From Arthrobacter sp. StoSoilB22 (GTDB lineage Bacteria; Actinomycetota; Actinomycetes; Actinomycetales; Micrococcaceae), in NCBI RefSeq assembly GCF_019977315.1, contig NZ_AP024652.1, positions 1,178,001 to 1,242,000 of the forward strand: a stretch of DNA of 64,000 nucleotides, given 5' to 3'. The translations under genes and the position numbers were made by a program. Shown here in pieces: positions 7,477 to 16,104 of this stretch. The notes under the pieces were generated by a model. The model saw only the letters and a program-made list of their open reading frames with translations, had not been told where the DNA came from and made no database searches. Position 1 is the first letter of the stretch. The number at the start of each line of letters is the position of its first letter.

Positions 7477-7525
7477 CCGGGGACGTTGATGATGGCCTGT
7501 GGACTGACGTCTGCAGGCCATCTCT

Positions 7526-8119
7526 CTATTCTTGGGTGTTTTTGTACTGGCGAAGTCGATTCTGAAGATCCGGGCCACCGAAGCCGGCGACGAACCCGAA
7601 GTCGTACTTTCCGTTGTCCGGCCGGGCTTCGCGCTCCAGTTTCAGCACCGTGGAAAGTGTGAACAGGGTTTTGGCAATCCCGCTTTCGGTTTCGAAGGTG
7701 AAGGACCCAAAGATCGTAGAGTCCGTGCGGTCTCTCAGCAGGAGAGTTGTGTCCGGGCCATGTACTTCGGAAGCGACCGGGTGATAACGGTCCATGTGCC
7801 GGCCCCAGATTGGTAACGACAGGGGGAAGCAGAGTTTGACGGCTTCAGGGAAGGAAAACGGGATTTGGTCGATGGACAGGCCGTAGGGATCATCCACACC
7901 GTCGGTCTGGATGATCATTCTTTTGGGGTCGAAGCTTCGGGAGCTCCCGTCCGGCAATTTTTTGGCGGACCAGATGAAACCCCTCGGGACCACCGAGATG
8001 GCGTAGCGCTCGACGTGGTTTCCGCTCTGGCAGTACGAGATGGCGTCGTAGGACGTTCCGTCCCCGCCGCCCATAGCCTTACCGATTGCGATCGCCAGCT
8101 GCTCAGAGGAAGTGTCCAC
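7526..8119 (-). CDS. Hypothetical protein, 197 residues
   Basis: A soluble protein starting MDTSSEQLAIAIGKAMGGGDG with no signal peptide or membrane segments. It has mixed alpha/beta character (for example RYAISVVPRGFIWSAKKL and SIFGSFTFETESGIAKTLF-like stretches) and ends RLRQYKNTQE. I recognise no catalytic motif or family. Codon use looks native. Its start region lies 23 bases from the end of the MarR gene (both on minus), and this junction was duplicated in decayed form at about 11285-11580. Confidence 0.6.
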   Translation of the reverse strand: MDTSSEQLAIAIGKAMGGGDGTSYDAISYCQSGNHVERYAISVVPRGFIWSAKKLPDGSSRSFDPKRMIIQTDGVDDPYGLSIDQIPFSFPEAVKLCFPLSLPIWGRHMDRYHPVASEVHGPDTTLLLRDRTDSTIFGSFTFETESGIAKTLFTLSTVLKLEREARPDNGKYDFGFVAGFGGPDLQNRLRQYKNTQE

Positions 8120-8142
8120 GCCTCATCCTTGCACGTGCCCGC

Positions 8143-8649
8143 TTAGGAGGGTTCGCCGTCGTTGTTTGTCAGCAGGAACTTGCGCAAAAGGTTGGCGAGC
8201 TGTGTCCGCTCTGTCTTGGAGAGTCCTTCGAGCATCTTGTGTTGGTTCTCTACGTGGTGCTCCACCACCTCATTCACCAAGGCCAGTCCCTCAGGGGTGA
8301 GGCTGATCAGTACTTGCCTGCGGTTGTCCGGGTTGGTCTCACGGTGAACCAGCCCGCGGTTGACGAGTCGGTCCACGCGGTTGGTCATGGCTGCGGAACC
8401 GATCATGGTCAGACTGGCTAGTCGTCCCGGAGTGAGCGGAGCCTCGGGTGCCGAGCGGCGGAGCGTTGCCAGGACGTCGAACTCCCAGGGCTCCAGCCCG
8501 AACTGGTTCATGAACTTCTGGACGTCCAGTGACGCCAGGCGGCTAGCCCTGTTCAGCCGGCCCAGAACACCCATGGAACTGACGTCCAGGTCGGGGCGCT
8601 CGTTGTTCCACTGATCAAGAATCATGTCTACTGCGTCGCGGTCCATCAT
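8143..8649 (-). CDS. MarR-family transcriptional regulator
   Basis: A 168-residue protein. A central winged helix (about residues 50-120) includes LTPGRLASLTMIGSAAMTNRVDRLVNRGLVHRE and the wing NPDNRRQVLISLTPEG, the typical MarR signature DxRxxxxxLTxxG. Helices at both ends provide dimerisation. It is divergent from the EamA transporter gene at 8734, with about 85 bases between them. That spacer holds AT-rich near-palindromic stretches such as ATCAAATAGTTTGACATCAAA, so it probably represses the transporter and itself. MarR proteins of this arrangement usually respond to small aromatic or drug-like ligands; the ligand here is unknown. GGAGG lies directly before the double ATG. Confidence 0.92.
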   Translation of the reverse strand: MMDRDAVDMILDQWNNERPDLDVSSMGVLGRLNRASRLASLDVQKFMNQFGLEPWEFDVLATLRRSAPEAPLTPGRLASLTMIGSAAMTNRVDRLVNRGLVHRETNPDNRRQVLISLTPEGLALVNEVVEHHVENQHKMLEGLSKTERTQLANLLRKFLLTNNDGEPS

Positions 8650-8733
8650 CCTCCAATGCTTGACCCCAAACAGTACATCACCTACATTGTCTTACATCAA
8701 ATAGTTTGACATCAAAATGTATGGAAGTGAACA

Positions 8734-9744
8734 ATGTCTACTTTGGCGACGGCTGCTAAGCCGATCGGTTCCGGCCTGACCAAGGCTTCCCCACGAGACC
8801 TCTTCATCACTGCACTCGCGCCCATGGTGTGGGGATCCACCTACCTGGTGACCACCGAGTTTCTCCCAGCCGACCGGCCGCTCCTGGCCGCAACCGTGCG
8901 GGCCCTGCCGGCGGGCATCGTGCTGATGCTGGTCACCCGGACGTGGCCGCGGGGGAGCTGGTGGTTCAAAGCAGCGGCGCTGGGCGCACTGAATATCGGG
9001 CTGTTCTTCTTCCTCTTGTTCTTCACCGCATACCAACTACCGGGTGGACTCGCTGCGCTGGTCATGTCCATCCAGCCCCTTTTCGTGCTCTTCCTTGGGG
9101 TGCTGCTGCTGGGGGAGAAGATCCGCCTTATGCACTTGGTTGCCTGTGCCGTGGGAGCAGCGGGTGTCGGCTTGCTCGTCCTGCGGTCCGACGCGTCGCT
9201 GACTTTTGTTGGTGTGCTCGCCGGGATGGCCGGAGCGCTGAGCATGGCGGCGGGGATTGTGCTCACCAAACGCTGGGGAAGGCCCGACGGCGTGGGGCTG
9301 CTTGGGTTTACCGGTCTGCAGTTAGCGATGGGTGGAGTGATGCTCCTACCCGTGACGTTGGCGGTTGAAGGGCTGCCGGGAGCGGTTACTGGTCCTAACC
9401 TGACGGGCTTTGCTTACTTGAGCGTGATCGGTGCTCTGGTCGCCTATGCCGTGTGGTTCAAGGGGATCCAGAGGTTGCCGACCATGGTGGTGTCGTTCCT
9501 GGGATTCCTGAGCCCGCTTGTTGCTACGGCGCTGGGGTTCGTGTTCCTGGGGGAGTCGTTGTCGGGATGGCAGATTGTGGGTGCGGTGCTGGTGCTGGGG
9601 TCGGTGGGTTTGGTGCAACGGGCTGGGCCGGATTCGAGTCGGCAGCGGCAAGTTAGGCGGAAGCGCTTCGGTAATTTGAGCGATTGTTCTGATACTTATC
9701 CCGCAGGGACGGTGGGAGGACGATCAAGGTATCGGCATCGTTGA
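8734..9744 (+). CDS. EamA-family (DMT superfamily) transporter
   Basis: A 336-residue membrane protein with about ten hydrophobic segments in two EamA repeats: residues about 25-155 (LAPMVWGSTYLVTTEFLP at the start) and about 165-305. The first repeat carries LVMSIQPLFVLFLGVLLLGEKI, and the second carries LSPLVATALGFVFLGESL, the paired signature of the family. It probably exports a metabolite or drug. It is transcribed divergently from a MarR regulator that likely controls it. The C-terminal tail after about residue 305 is longer and more basic than usual and may reflect read-through into former non-coding DNA. Confidence 0.9.
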   Translation: MSTLATAAKPIGSGLTKASPRDLFITALAPMVWGSTYLVTTEFLPADRPLLAATVRALPAGIVLMLVTRTWPRGSWWFKAAALGALNIGLFFFLLFFTAYQLPGGLAALVMSIQPLFVLFLGVLLLGEKIRLMHLVACAVGAAGVGLLVLRSDASLTFVGVLAGMAGALSMAAGIVLTKRWGRPDGVGLLGFTGLQLAMGGVMLLPVTLAVEGLPGAVTGPNLTGFAYLSVIGALVAYAVWFKGIQRLPTMVVSFLGFLSPLVATALGFVFLGESLSGWQIVGAVLVLGSVGLVQRAGPDSSRQRQVRRKRFGNLSDCSDTYPAGTVGGRSRYRHR

Positions 9745-9867
9745 GAACGCATCCGGTGTTCATCTGTGGCGGCCGTGAGCCCTATCCAAAAACCCGTGCT
9801 TATCAGCTGGCCGTGAGCCGGCGCCGGCGCTTGCTCCGAGGCCTGGCCTCCCATCAAGGTTGGTGTT

Positions 9868-10895
9868 TTGATGAACCGCCGGGGCTGGCTGAGTCGATTG
9901 AGTGTAGTGGTGGTTGCATCGGTTCTGGCCGGATGCACATCACCCGGCCCGTCGCCGTCGCGGATTCCTTCACTTTCGCCGTCGTTCGGTGATGCTGAGG
10001 CTATCGCCTCGTTGGACTATGCGATGCAGGCCTTCATGGACCAGGACGTCTTGGCCGTACTCGCGCAGGTGCGCTGGCAGCCGGCCCAGCCAAAGGATCG
10101 GGTCCCGGTTGCCAGTGTTACCAAGACCATGACTGCGATCTCTGTGCTGAAACTCGTCGATGATGGACTGATCGCTTTGGATTACACTGTGAAAGGGTTT
10201 TTGGAGAGCTTTGGGGCTGGTCTCAAGCCTCCAGTCCCGATCGCTTTGCGGCAATTGCTCTCGCACACCCCGAGAATGCCAGCGTACGTAGAGGCGATGT
10301 TCCGGAGCGTTGACGACTTTGTGTCTGCTTCCAACCGGAACCTCACAGCCCTTTGGGCTCACCAGCACGTTGCCTTGGGAAGCGCGAACCGTAGGGCTAT
10401 TCCAGTATTCGGAATCGAAATGACCTGGCGCTGGGACTGATTCTGGATAACTTCCGTGGCAAGACGTACGCGCAAATACTTCGCGATGACATCATCAACC
10501 CTTGGGCTCACCCGGACGACTACCGACGAGGAGGTGCCGAACGCTCCTGGGGTGCTAAGGAGCTACGTCAGCCCCCGAGGCAAGGGCGTCGTCACCGGCG
10601 GCCCCACCCTGGAACAGCTCGGTTCCCCTATGCAGGCGCCGTCTCGACCACGTCCGACATCAATGACCTAATGGCCGCACTTTTCGGTGGCCGGGTCATC
10701 TCCGCCAACGCGTTGACCTAGATGAAGATGACGGTGATCGGTCACTTTGCGCTGGGTTTGTTAAAGTCGTCCCGGGACTGCTCGGGCGCACCTCGTTTCT
10801 TCGCAAAGGGCGGTTTCCTCGACTTCCGGACGATCGTGCTCAGTTCCGACGACGGTCGCTACGAAGCAACCATGGCTCTTTTCCCCGCCCACTGA
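9868..10895 (+). pseudogene. Beta-lactamase/D-Ala-D-Ala carboxypeptidase-like serine hydrolase, decayed
   Basis: The start encodes a lipoprotein signal (MNRRGWLSRLSVVVVASVLA with lipobox AGC), the SxxK motif SVTKTMTA and a LLSHT motif, as in class C beta-lactamase-like hydrolases. The first frame stops at 10440. Homology continues in other frames: GYSSIRNRNDLALGLIL from 10395, LGLTRTTTDEEVPNAPG from about 10497, then VSTTSDINDLMAALFGG back in the earlier frame, and FRTIVLSSDDGRYEA before a final stop at 10895. An in-frame TAG at 10719-10721 stands where a sense codon is expected. At least three frameshifts plus a nonsense codon make it non-functional. Bases 10896-11284 hold nothing I can recognise. 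Confidence 0.85.
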
Positions 10896-11284
10896 TCCGT
10901 CGACACAGGCGCCCGCCGACACGTTGGACGAACGTGATGTGATGAGCAGCCAGATACTATCGGCTCTATAGAGGCTCAGGATCGGTTGTGTGGGTAGGGG
11001 CTGGAAGACGCGTCGGGATAACGGCGTACCTGAACGGGTGCTTTCCGAGAGAGCTACGAGGCTGCTTGCGCGCAGACTCATCATGGGGCAAGTCGTGCTT
11101 GGGGGTTTTGGTACCGTGGGCAGCGGGAAGTAGCCCGTGATGGATGGATTGCAGTCGGTAGCCTGAGGGAGGGCAACTGTCGACCTGGTGCTGTGGACGG
11201 AGGAACCGTGCAGGCTATCCCATTGTCATCATGCCGATGGCAGGACGTAATGCCGTTTTAAGAGGTTCCATCTCCGGTACCCAT

Positions 11285-11580
11285 CGCCATCGCAAGCTGC
11301 TCAGAGGAAGCGTTTCGTCTCATCCCCGCATCCGTGATTGCGATTCGCTTAGGAGGGGTCGCCGTCGTGGATTGCTAGCAAGAACTTGCGCAGTAGGTCC
11401 GTCAGCTGCGTCCACTCAGTTCTGGGCAGGCATCGAGCATCTTCTATTGGTTCTCGACATGGTGCTCCACGACTTCATCCACTAGGGTCAGTCCCTCGGG
11501 CGCCAGGTTGATGAATAGTTACCGGCAGTTCGCAGGGTTGGCCACGCGATGGACCAGGCCACTGTTCACATCGATTCACG
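11285..11580 (-). pseudogene. Decayed duplicate of the MarR gene 3' half
   Basis: This stretch matches 8090-8380 along its length: shared words include CTGCTCAGAGGAAG, GCTTAGGAGGG, AAGAACTTGCGCA, TCGAGCATCTT and TGGTGCTCCAC. It therefore corresponds to the start of the 197-residue gene, the intergenic junction and roughly the C-terminal half of the MarR gene. Internal stops and small indels interrupt every frame. It shows that a piece of the 8.1-8.4 kb region was duplicated about 3.2 kb away and then decayed. Confidence 0.8.
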
Positions 11581-11708
11581 CCGCAGAAACCGTTAGCGAT
11601 CTGCTGCCTATCAGGCGAATCGTGTGCATGGCAGCTCCGTCGAACGCACTGGCAACTGTAGTGTATTCAGAGCAATCTCAGCTAGCGGTCTCGCTGTGAT
11701 CCGTGTGG

Positions 11709-11781
11709 TGCACCCCCCGGGACTTGAACCCGGAACCCATTGATTAAGAGTCAATTGCTCTGCCAATTGAGCTAGAGGTGC
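11709..11781 (-). tRNA. tRNA-Lys (anticodon CTT)
   Basis: A 73-nt minus-strand tRNA. The acceptor arm GCACCTC pairs with GGGGTGC (one T-G wobble) with discriminator A. The D-arm contains AGCTCAATTGGCAGAGC, the anticodon loop is CTCTTAA (anticodon CTT) and the T-arm contains GGGTTCAAGTCCC. CCA is not encoded. It decodes AAG. The gene sits at the left border of a region rich in accessory genes (restriction cassette, IS elements), so it is a plausible integration landmark, although I found no repeat of its 3' end further along. Confidence 0.95.
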
Positions 11782-12352
11782 ATCTATCGAGTCGTTCAAA
11801 TCGAGGCATTTAAGGTTCCTCGCTGAAGTCTCAACGATATACAACGATACACCACTCTTTGAGCCTAGTAGAACACAGGGTGAGGAACTGCCCCTTCAGA
11901 ATCCACGGACAACTCCTTCTACGGCCGCGGAGGCGTCGATGTTAGGCGGCATTTCATACATAGATTCCAACGACCGCAAAATAGCCCGTAGCCTCACCGC
12001 AACCGATCAATTCGAACAACTCGCACTTCTAAGGTCTGACGTCACTCGTGTCGCACTGTAGCCAGCTGATGCAAGCCCAGCAGCCGCTTGAACCGCGAGC
12101 TGTGCAAGCTGAAGCAGGGAGTCCGGAGAGCGCTTCCCAGCACACACGAGGCCTTGCCTCGTGTGTGCGCACACCCGACGTGGGGTCATCGAGTGAGTGG
12201 GCGACGGAGAGCTGTAAAGAACCTGCCTGGGCGGAGATCGAACTCTCCCCCACCGCCATCGGTGCGATCGCCCACGGAATGTGAGGGGAAGTTACACGTA
12301 GACGAAACCCTACTTAGGCGGTTCATCCGATGAGCTTCAATACCGAAACGTG
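11782..12352. other. Intergenic stretch with an inverted repeat
   Basis: No convincing gene. CACACACGAGGC (12141-12152) and GCCTCGTGTGTG (12156-12167) form a perfect 12-bp hairpin with a 3-nt loop, downstream of the methyltransferase gene that ends at 12353 on the minus strand; it could act as a terminator but lacks a T-run. A 40-codon plus-strand frame at 11939-12061 (MLGGISYIDSNDRKIARS) may be a remnant of a larger gene; support is too weak to call. Confidence 0.5.
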
Positions 12353-14728
12353 TTAGCTGACTCTAGTGGAAACATAACGGACAGGAAATAAAACTCGCCG
12401 CATTTCGGCCGGAATGTAGGCCGTCTCACCTCGAGCAGCTCCGTGGGCAACACGCTCATCAAAGTAACGCGAGCCACAGTCCGGTGGGATTTCGGCATCC
12501 GCGAGGGTCGGTTTCGAAATGCCCAACAGATACCCTAGCTCCAGTAAGACAAGGTCACGTGTTTGAGTCCCCGGATGCGCTGCTGAATTTCGATCCAACA
12601 ATGGGAAGTCACTAAGAATCATAGATAAGTCACGGAGAGTCAGACCAAACTGAACGGCGACTAGAGCGTCTATCCTGGCACGAATCTCCGCTCGCCTTCC
12701 AAGCTCTTCGATATCGGTTTGCGCAGTCCAACGCGTCAGCGACTTGGCGTGCCCAATAAGAGCACATCCAACATCGCTTTTAGGGTCTATCCGCGGAAAT
12801 GGAATCTGATCCCACTGGAAAAAGTTCATGGAAGTACCCACTCGACGACGAGCAACCCAGTCGATGACAAAACTGTTGGCAACTGCCACCCAAAGATAGT
12901 GAAGATCTTGATCATCTGAGTCAAATCGAAGTGTGGGCACCTTATTGCCAGCAACGGAGAACGCAGGAATGATTGCCGCCAATACGGTCCGTTCATTTGC
13001 GTGGCCCGTGATATCGCAGAATCCGGCCCTAGGTGTCCGTGGAAGTGCATTTGCGTAACTAGAATTATCGGGTACTAGAAATTGCGGAAAAACTGACTTC
13101 TCTGTGGGTAAAGCAACGGCCCACTCTGCGGAACGACCTGAACCCCTTACGAATGTTTTTGCAAAGGCATCGTGTTGATTGACCATCCGGCCTTCATAGA
13201 CAGGAAGCAGCGTTCCCAACTCTGGATGCTTCCAGGTTCCATCTGCTCGCGGTGTTGCCCTTTCGTGAAGAGCATCAGCTATGTTAATAAACTTCTTACC
13301 TGCTCCAGTCATATCAACCTCGCGTACAAATCTTACGTTCCATAGGCCCTTATCACGCTCACCAAGGAAGGGGTGTTGACGGGAGATATGCGACAGTAGA
13401 ATTGCCTCATCATCCGTTCGAACGTCAGGGACAGTCAACCTGTCTCCACTTACTTCCCGCAAATACGAACTATCCAGCCTGACGCCGATATTTGGTTCAA
13501 GTACCGGGTCATGATTGCGAAGGGAAAGTGCTTCGATTCCTTCCTTCGAAGACTCCTGCCACGTCAGTAAAATGAATCTAAACATCGAGTGAATATCGAA
13601 AAGACGGCGCGAGTTCCAATACTCAAGGATTGAGCGAAACCCACCCCTTCGATTCATTTCCTGTCGAAGGGGCTTTGCACCCTCAGCCTTCAGGAATACC
13701 GCTGGAACGATTACACCTAAGGTCCCTCCGGATCGAACAAGCTGCATGGACCTTTCTACGAAATAACGATACAGATCTGCATCACCCTTCCCCTGAAAGG
13801 CGTATCCCGAATACTTTTGGAGTGATTTTGCATAAGCCCTTCGATCAGCTGAGTACGAATCCCATTCTCGTCCGTCATCGAGCTTCGTGCGCAGGCTGTC
13901 AGGTCGTAACCCTCCCCACGGAGGATTGCCTATAATTGAGTCAAATCCACCTGCAGCGAAAACCTTAGGAAACGTAGAGTACCAATCAAATCCGCTATGG
14001 GATCCAGGCAACTTCGCAAGCGGCCCGCAAATGGAATCTCCGCATACAACCCGCCGCTCGAGTATTGGCTGAAGGTCAGCAGAACATCCTGAGTGAAGCC
14101 ATAGGATGGAACGCAAGATGGAGACTGCGAGGGGATCTACATCAACAAGGTAGATGCAATGCTGAAGGGCTAATGACCGTGCTGATGCGACATCCAGTTC
14201 TTCAGATAATTCGACAAGGCGGGCTGCTAAAATGTCCAACAGAGGAAGGGCGAAGGCACCCGCTCCAGCGGCCGGGTCGCAAATCTTGAGATTCAAAAGA
14301 TGAGCTACTGTCATGGCATTATTGACAGAAGGGCCAACAGCTTCTTGGAGTAGGCGTTTCGCCAGAGGCAGCGGCGTGTAATACGCACCTTGGTCCTTGC
14401 GATTGCCCGACCTTAATCGGGCCAAATGTCGCTCGAAAAGCCGGCCGAGATCATAGATTCCTATTTCTGCGGATACTAAGATATCCCGAATGCGCTCAAT
14501 CTTCGAGTCGACTGCAACCGAGCCGGCACTGAACCATCTCTGCAGCACATCCACCCGGGCTGAGCTATATGATCGCTCGTCAGACAATGCAACGAAGATA
14601 TTCAGCCATAGACTCTGTTCCCGGTCAGTGAATGACATTTCTTCTTCAAAACCAAGTAAAAGCTCGATTTGGTCGACCAGAATATCATCCGATATTCTCG
14701 TTAAACGATTAATTGGTTTACTTTTCAT
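12353..14728 (-). CDS. Eco57I-like N6-adenine DNA methyltransferase of a McrBC-type cassette
   Basis: A 791-residue protein, last gene of a four-gene operon, overlapping the mcrC-like gene by four bases. About residues 110-300 form the SAM-binding and catalytic domain: GAYYTPLPLAKRLLQEAVG, then ICDPAAGAGAFALPLLD (motif I) and FDSIIGNPPWGG (motif IV, NPPW), the gamma-class adenine methyltransferase order seen in Eco57I-type enzymes. The C-terminal ~350 residues (from about 430) look like a target-recognition region, with GTSMNFFQWDQIPFPRI near residue 630. No PD-(D/E)XK nuclease motif is obvious in the N-terminus, so cleavage is presumably supplied by the McrBC partners. Base composition is clearly poorer in GC than the housekeeping genes, suggesting transfer. 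Confidence 0.85.
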   Translation of the reverse strand: MKSKPINRLTRISDDILVDQIELLLGFEEEMSFTDREQSLWLNIFVALSDERSYSSARVDVLQRWFSAGSVAVDSKIERIRDILVSAEIGIYDLGRLFERHLARLRSGNRKDQGAYYTPLPLAKRLLQEAVGPSVNNAMTVAHLLNLKICDPAAGAGAFALPLLDILAARLVELSEELDVASARSLALQHCIYLVDVDPLAVSILRSILWLHSGCSADLQPILERRVVCGDSICGPLAKLPGSHSGFDWYSTFPKVFAAGGFDSIIGNPPWGGLRPDSLRTKLDDGREWDSYSADRRAYAKSLQKYSGYAFQGKGDADLYRYFVERSMQLVRSGGTLGVIVPAVFLKAEGAKPLRQEMNRRGGFRSILEYWNSRRLFDIHSMFRFILLTWQESSKEGIEALSLRNHDPVLEPNIGVRLDSSYLREVSGDRLTVPDVRTDDEAILLSHISRQHPFLGERDKGLWNVRFVREVDMTGAGKKFINIADALHERATPRADGTWKHPELGTLLPVYEGRMVNQHDAFAKTFVRGSGRSAEWAVALPTEKSVFPQFLVPDNSSYANALPRTPRAGFCDITGHANERTVLAAIIPAFSVAGNKVPTLRFDSDDQDLHYLWVAVANSFVIDWVARRRVGTSMNFFQWDQIPFPRIDPKSDVGCALIGHAKSLTRWTAQTDIEELGRRAEIRARIDALVAVQFGLTLRDLSMILSDFPLLDRNSAAHPGTQTRDLVLLELGYLLGISKPTLADAEIPPDCGSRYFDERVAHGAARGETAYIPAEMRRVLFPVRYVSTRVS

Positions 14729-16101
14729 TTCACCTGTGATGCATTCGCGTTGACGGGAATAGGCTGAGTCGCAGCCTGTTGTATAAGCGCTTCAACTCGT
14801 TCATCGAAGAGAAGTAATTTGTCCGGAGCTGAGAGCATTGAGAGATCTACGCACGCAGCACCAACATAGATTGGCGTTCCATTGGTGCCTCTAACTCCCC
14901 ACCATCTGACGCGCCAAGTGGGCGGTTCTTCGGTAGAATTAGACAATCTGGGATATAAAAGAAGCGCTCTGGGAGAGTTATGCGCGATGCAAGCTGCAGC
15001 CATTTGATATACATCCCCATTTGTCGGTTTGCTTCCCAGAGAAAAGTCATCACTATCGGCAAATCGCTTATATTTTGCATCGACAACAAGGCGAGGGACA
15101 GAGTCTATGTCTACAATGTTGTCTGGCTTGCTGAAAAAATTGCGAGTGTGTCCGATGCCCTCGGCGAAGACCTCACTTGTTTGGGCGCGAACACTCCAAC
15201 TATCTGCTGCCCTCGTCGAGCAGACCAATCCAAGTGTCTTCTCCACAAATGATTCGAAGAGCCGTTCCGTGCCCACGAGAAACCCAGCTCCGTCCACATT
15301 CGCGAGACCAGGAAAGGTCGACTGGCCACGAACGAACGCTGTGGCCAGCTGTAGAGCGCCGTCGTAGTGTGCATATTGCCGGGGCACGACGGAGCCAAGT
15401 CTCGAGGGTGGCAATGATATGCGCGGCATAGAGGGAAGCTTATCTAGCTGCACTGACAATATACGTTTCACTTGGGCATCTGCTGTGCGTGCCATGAGCT
15501 GGTCACCTACCCATAGGAGTAGATGATTTTGGGGATTGACGGTGTCCAACGAATCAGAATCGCATATGAGGAGATCGGGGCGAGTCATCGACTTGCGCAG
15601 CTGCTGGGAAATCACAAGCCTACCCTGCAGAAACTTGGTCTCCTGTCTAAAGGGCCTGTATTGGCGTATCGGAGGCCCTCCTGTGGCAGTTTCCAGAGCC
15701 AAAGCAAAACTGTAGGCGAACTGGTCCAGGAAGGTTCGGTGGGCGAGCTGCAGGCGTCGGCTTCGACTGTAGCGAACTCCGCGCCGAGAACTGCGAGACA
15801 ACATTAGGACGAGCCCTTGGCGCCAGTCACCGACATCGTTGTCTGCGTGCTTGGGGCTTATATCGATTTCTCTACCGCGGAGTACCAGAGTTCCCGCAAT
15901 GCCTTGAAATTTGAGTCGCGGCTCGTCATTTTCTTCAAACAGAATAGGTTCTTGTCGCAGCCGTAGTGTAAGTCTCAGTCTTCCATTGAGGTGTGATATT
16001 ACTCTTCGGATGTCATGCTCGATTTCAGGTGAGAGACTCTGTCGGAGAATTTGCCTAAGTGCAATAGACCTGCCTTCTGTGACAGTTATTGGATGCTCCA
16101 C
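14725..16101 (-). CDS. McrC-like nuclease subunit
   Basis: A 458-residue protein. The N-terminal half resembles the McrC beta-rich region that contacts the McrB ring (LRLKFQG-like strands followed by FLDQFAYSFALALE and FLQGRLVISQQLR). The C-terminal half carries the PD-(D/E)XK nuclease core: DNIVDIDSVPRLVVDAKYKR (residues about 325-345, with the D...DAK catalytic set) preceded by FESFVEKTLG. Known McrC proteins cut DNA only when activated by a McrB GTPase hexamer, encoded here immediately upstream. It overlaps the following methyltransferase gene by four bases and is separated from mcrB by three. Confidence 0.9.
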   Translation of the reverse strand: MEHPITVTEGRSIALRQILRQSLSPEIEHDIRRVISHLNGRLRLTLRLRQEPILFEENDEPRLKFQGIAGTLVLRGREIDISPKHADNDVGDWRQGLVLMLSRSSRRGVRYSRSRRLQLAHRTFLDQFAYSFALALETATGGPPIRQYRPFRQETKFLQGRLVISQQLRKSMTRPDLLICDSDSLDTVNPQNHLLLWVGDQLMARTADAQVKRILSVQLDKLPSMPRISLPPSRLGSVVPRQYAHYDGALQLATAFVRGQSTFPGLANVDGAGFLVGTERLFESFVEKTLGLVCSTRAADSWSVRAQTSEVFAEGIGHTRNFFSKPDNIVDIDSVPRLVVDAKYKRFADSDDFSLGSKPTNGDVYQMAAACIAHNSPRALLLYPRLSNSTEEPPTWRVRWWGVRGTNGTPIYVGAACVDLSMLSAPDKLLLFDERVEALIQQAATQPIPVNANASQVK

Positions 16102-16104
16102 AAT

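Noticed and set aside
11709..11781. tRNA-Lys as an attachment site of an integrated island
   Set aside because: No integrase gene and no repeat of the tRNA 3' end was found in the window.
11939..12061. 40-codon frame MLGGISYIDSNDRKIARS...
   Set aside because: Could be the head of a larger gene, but no ribosome site and no continuing homology.
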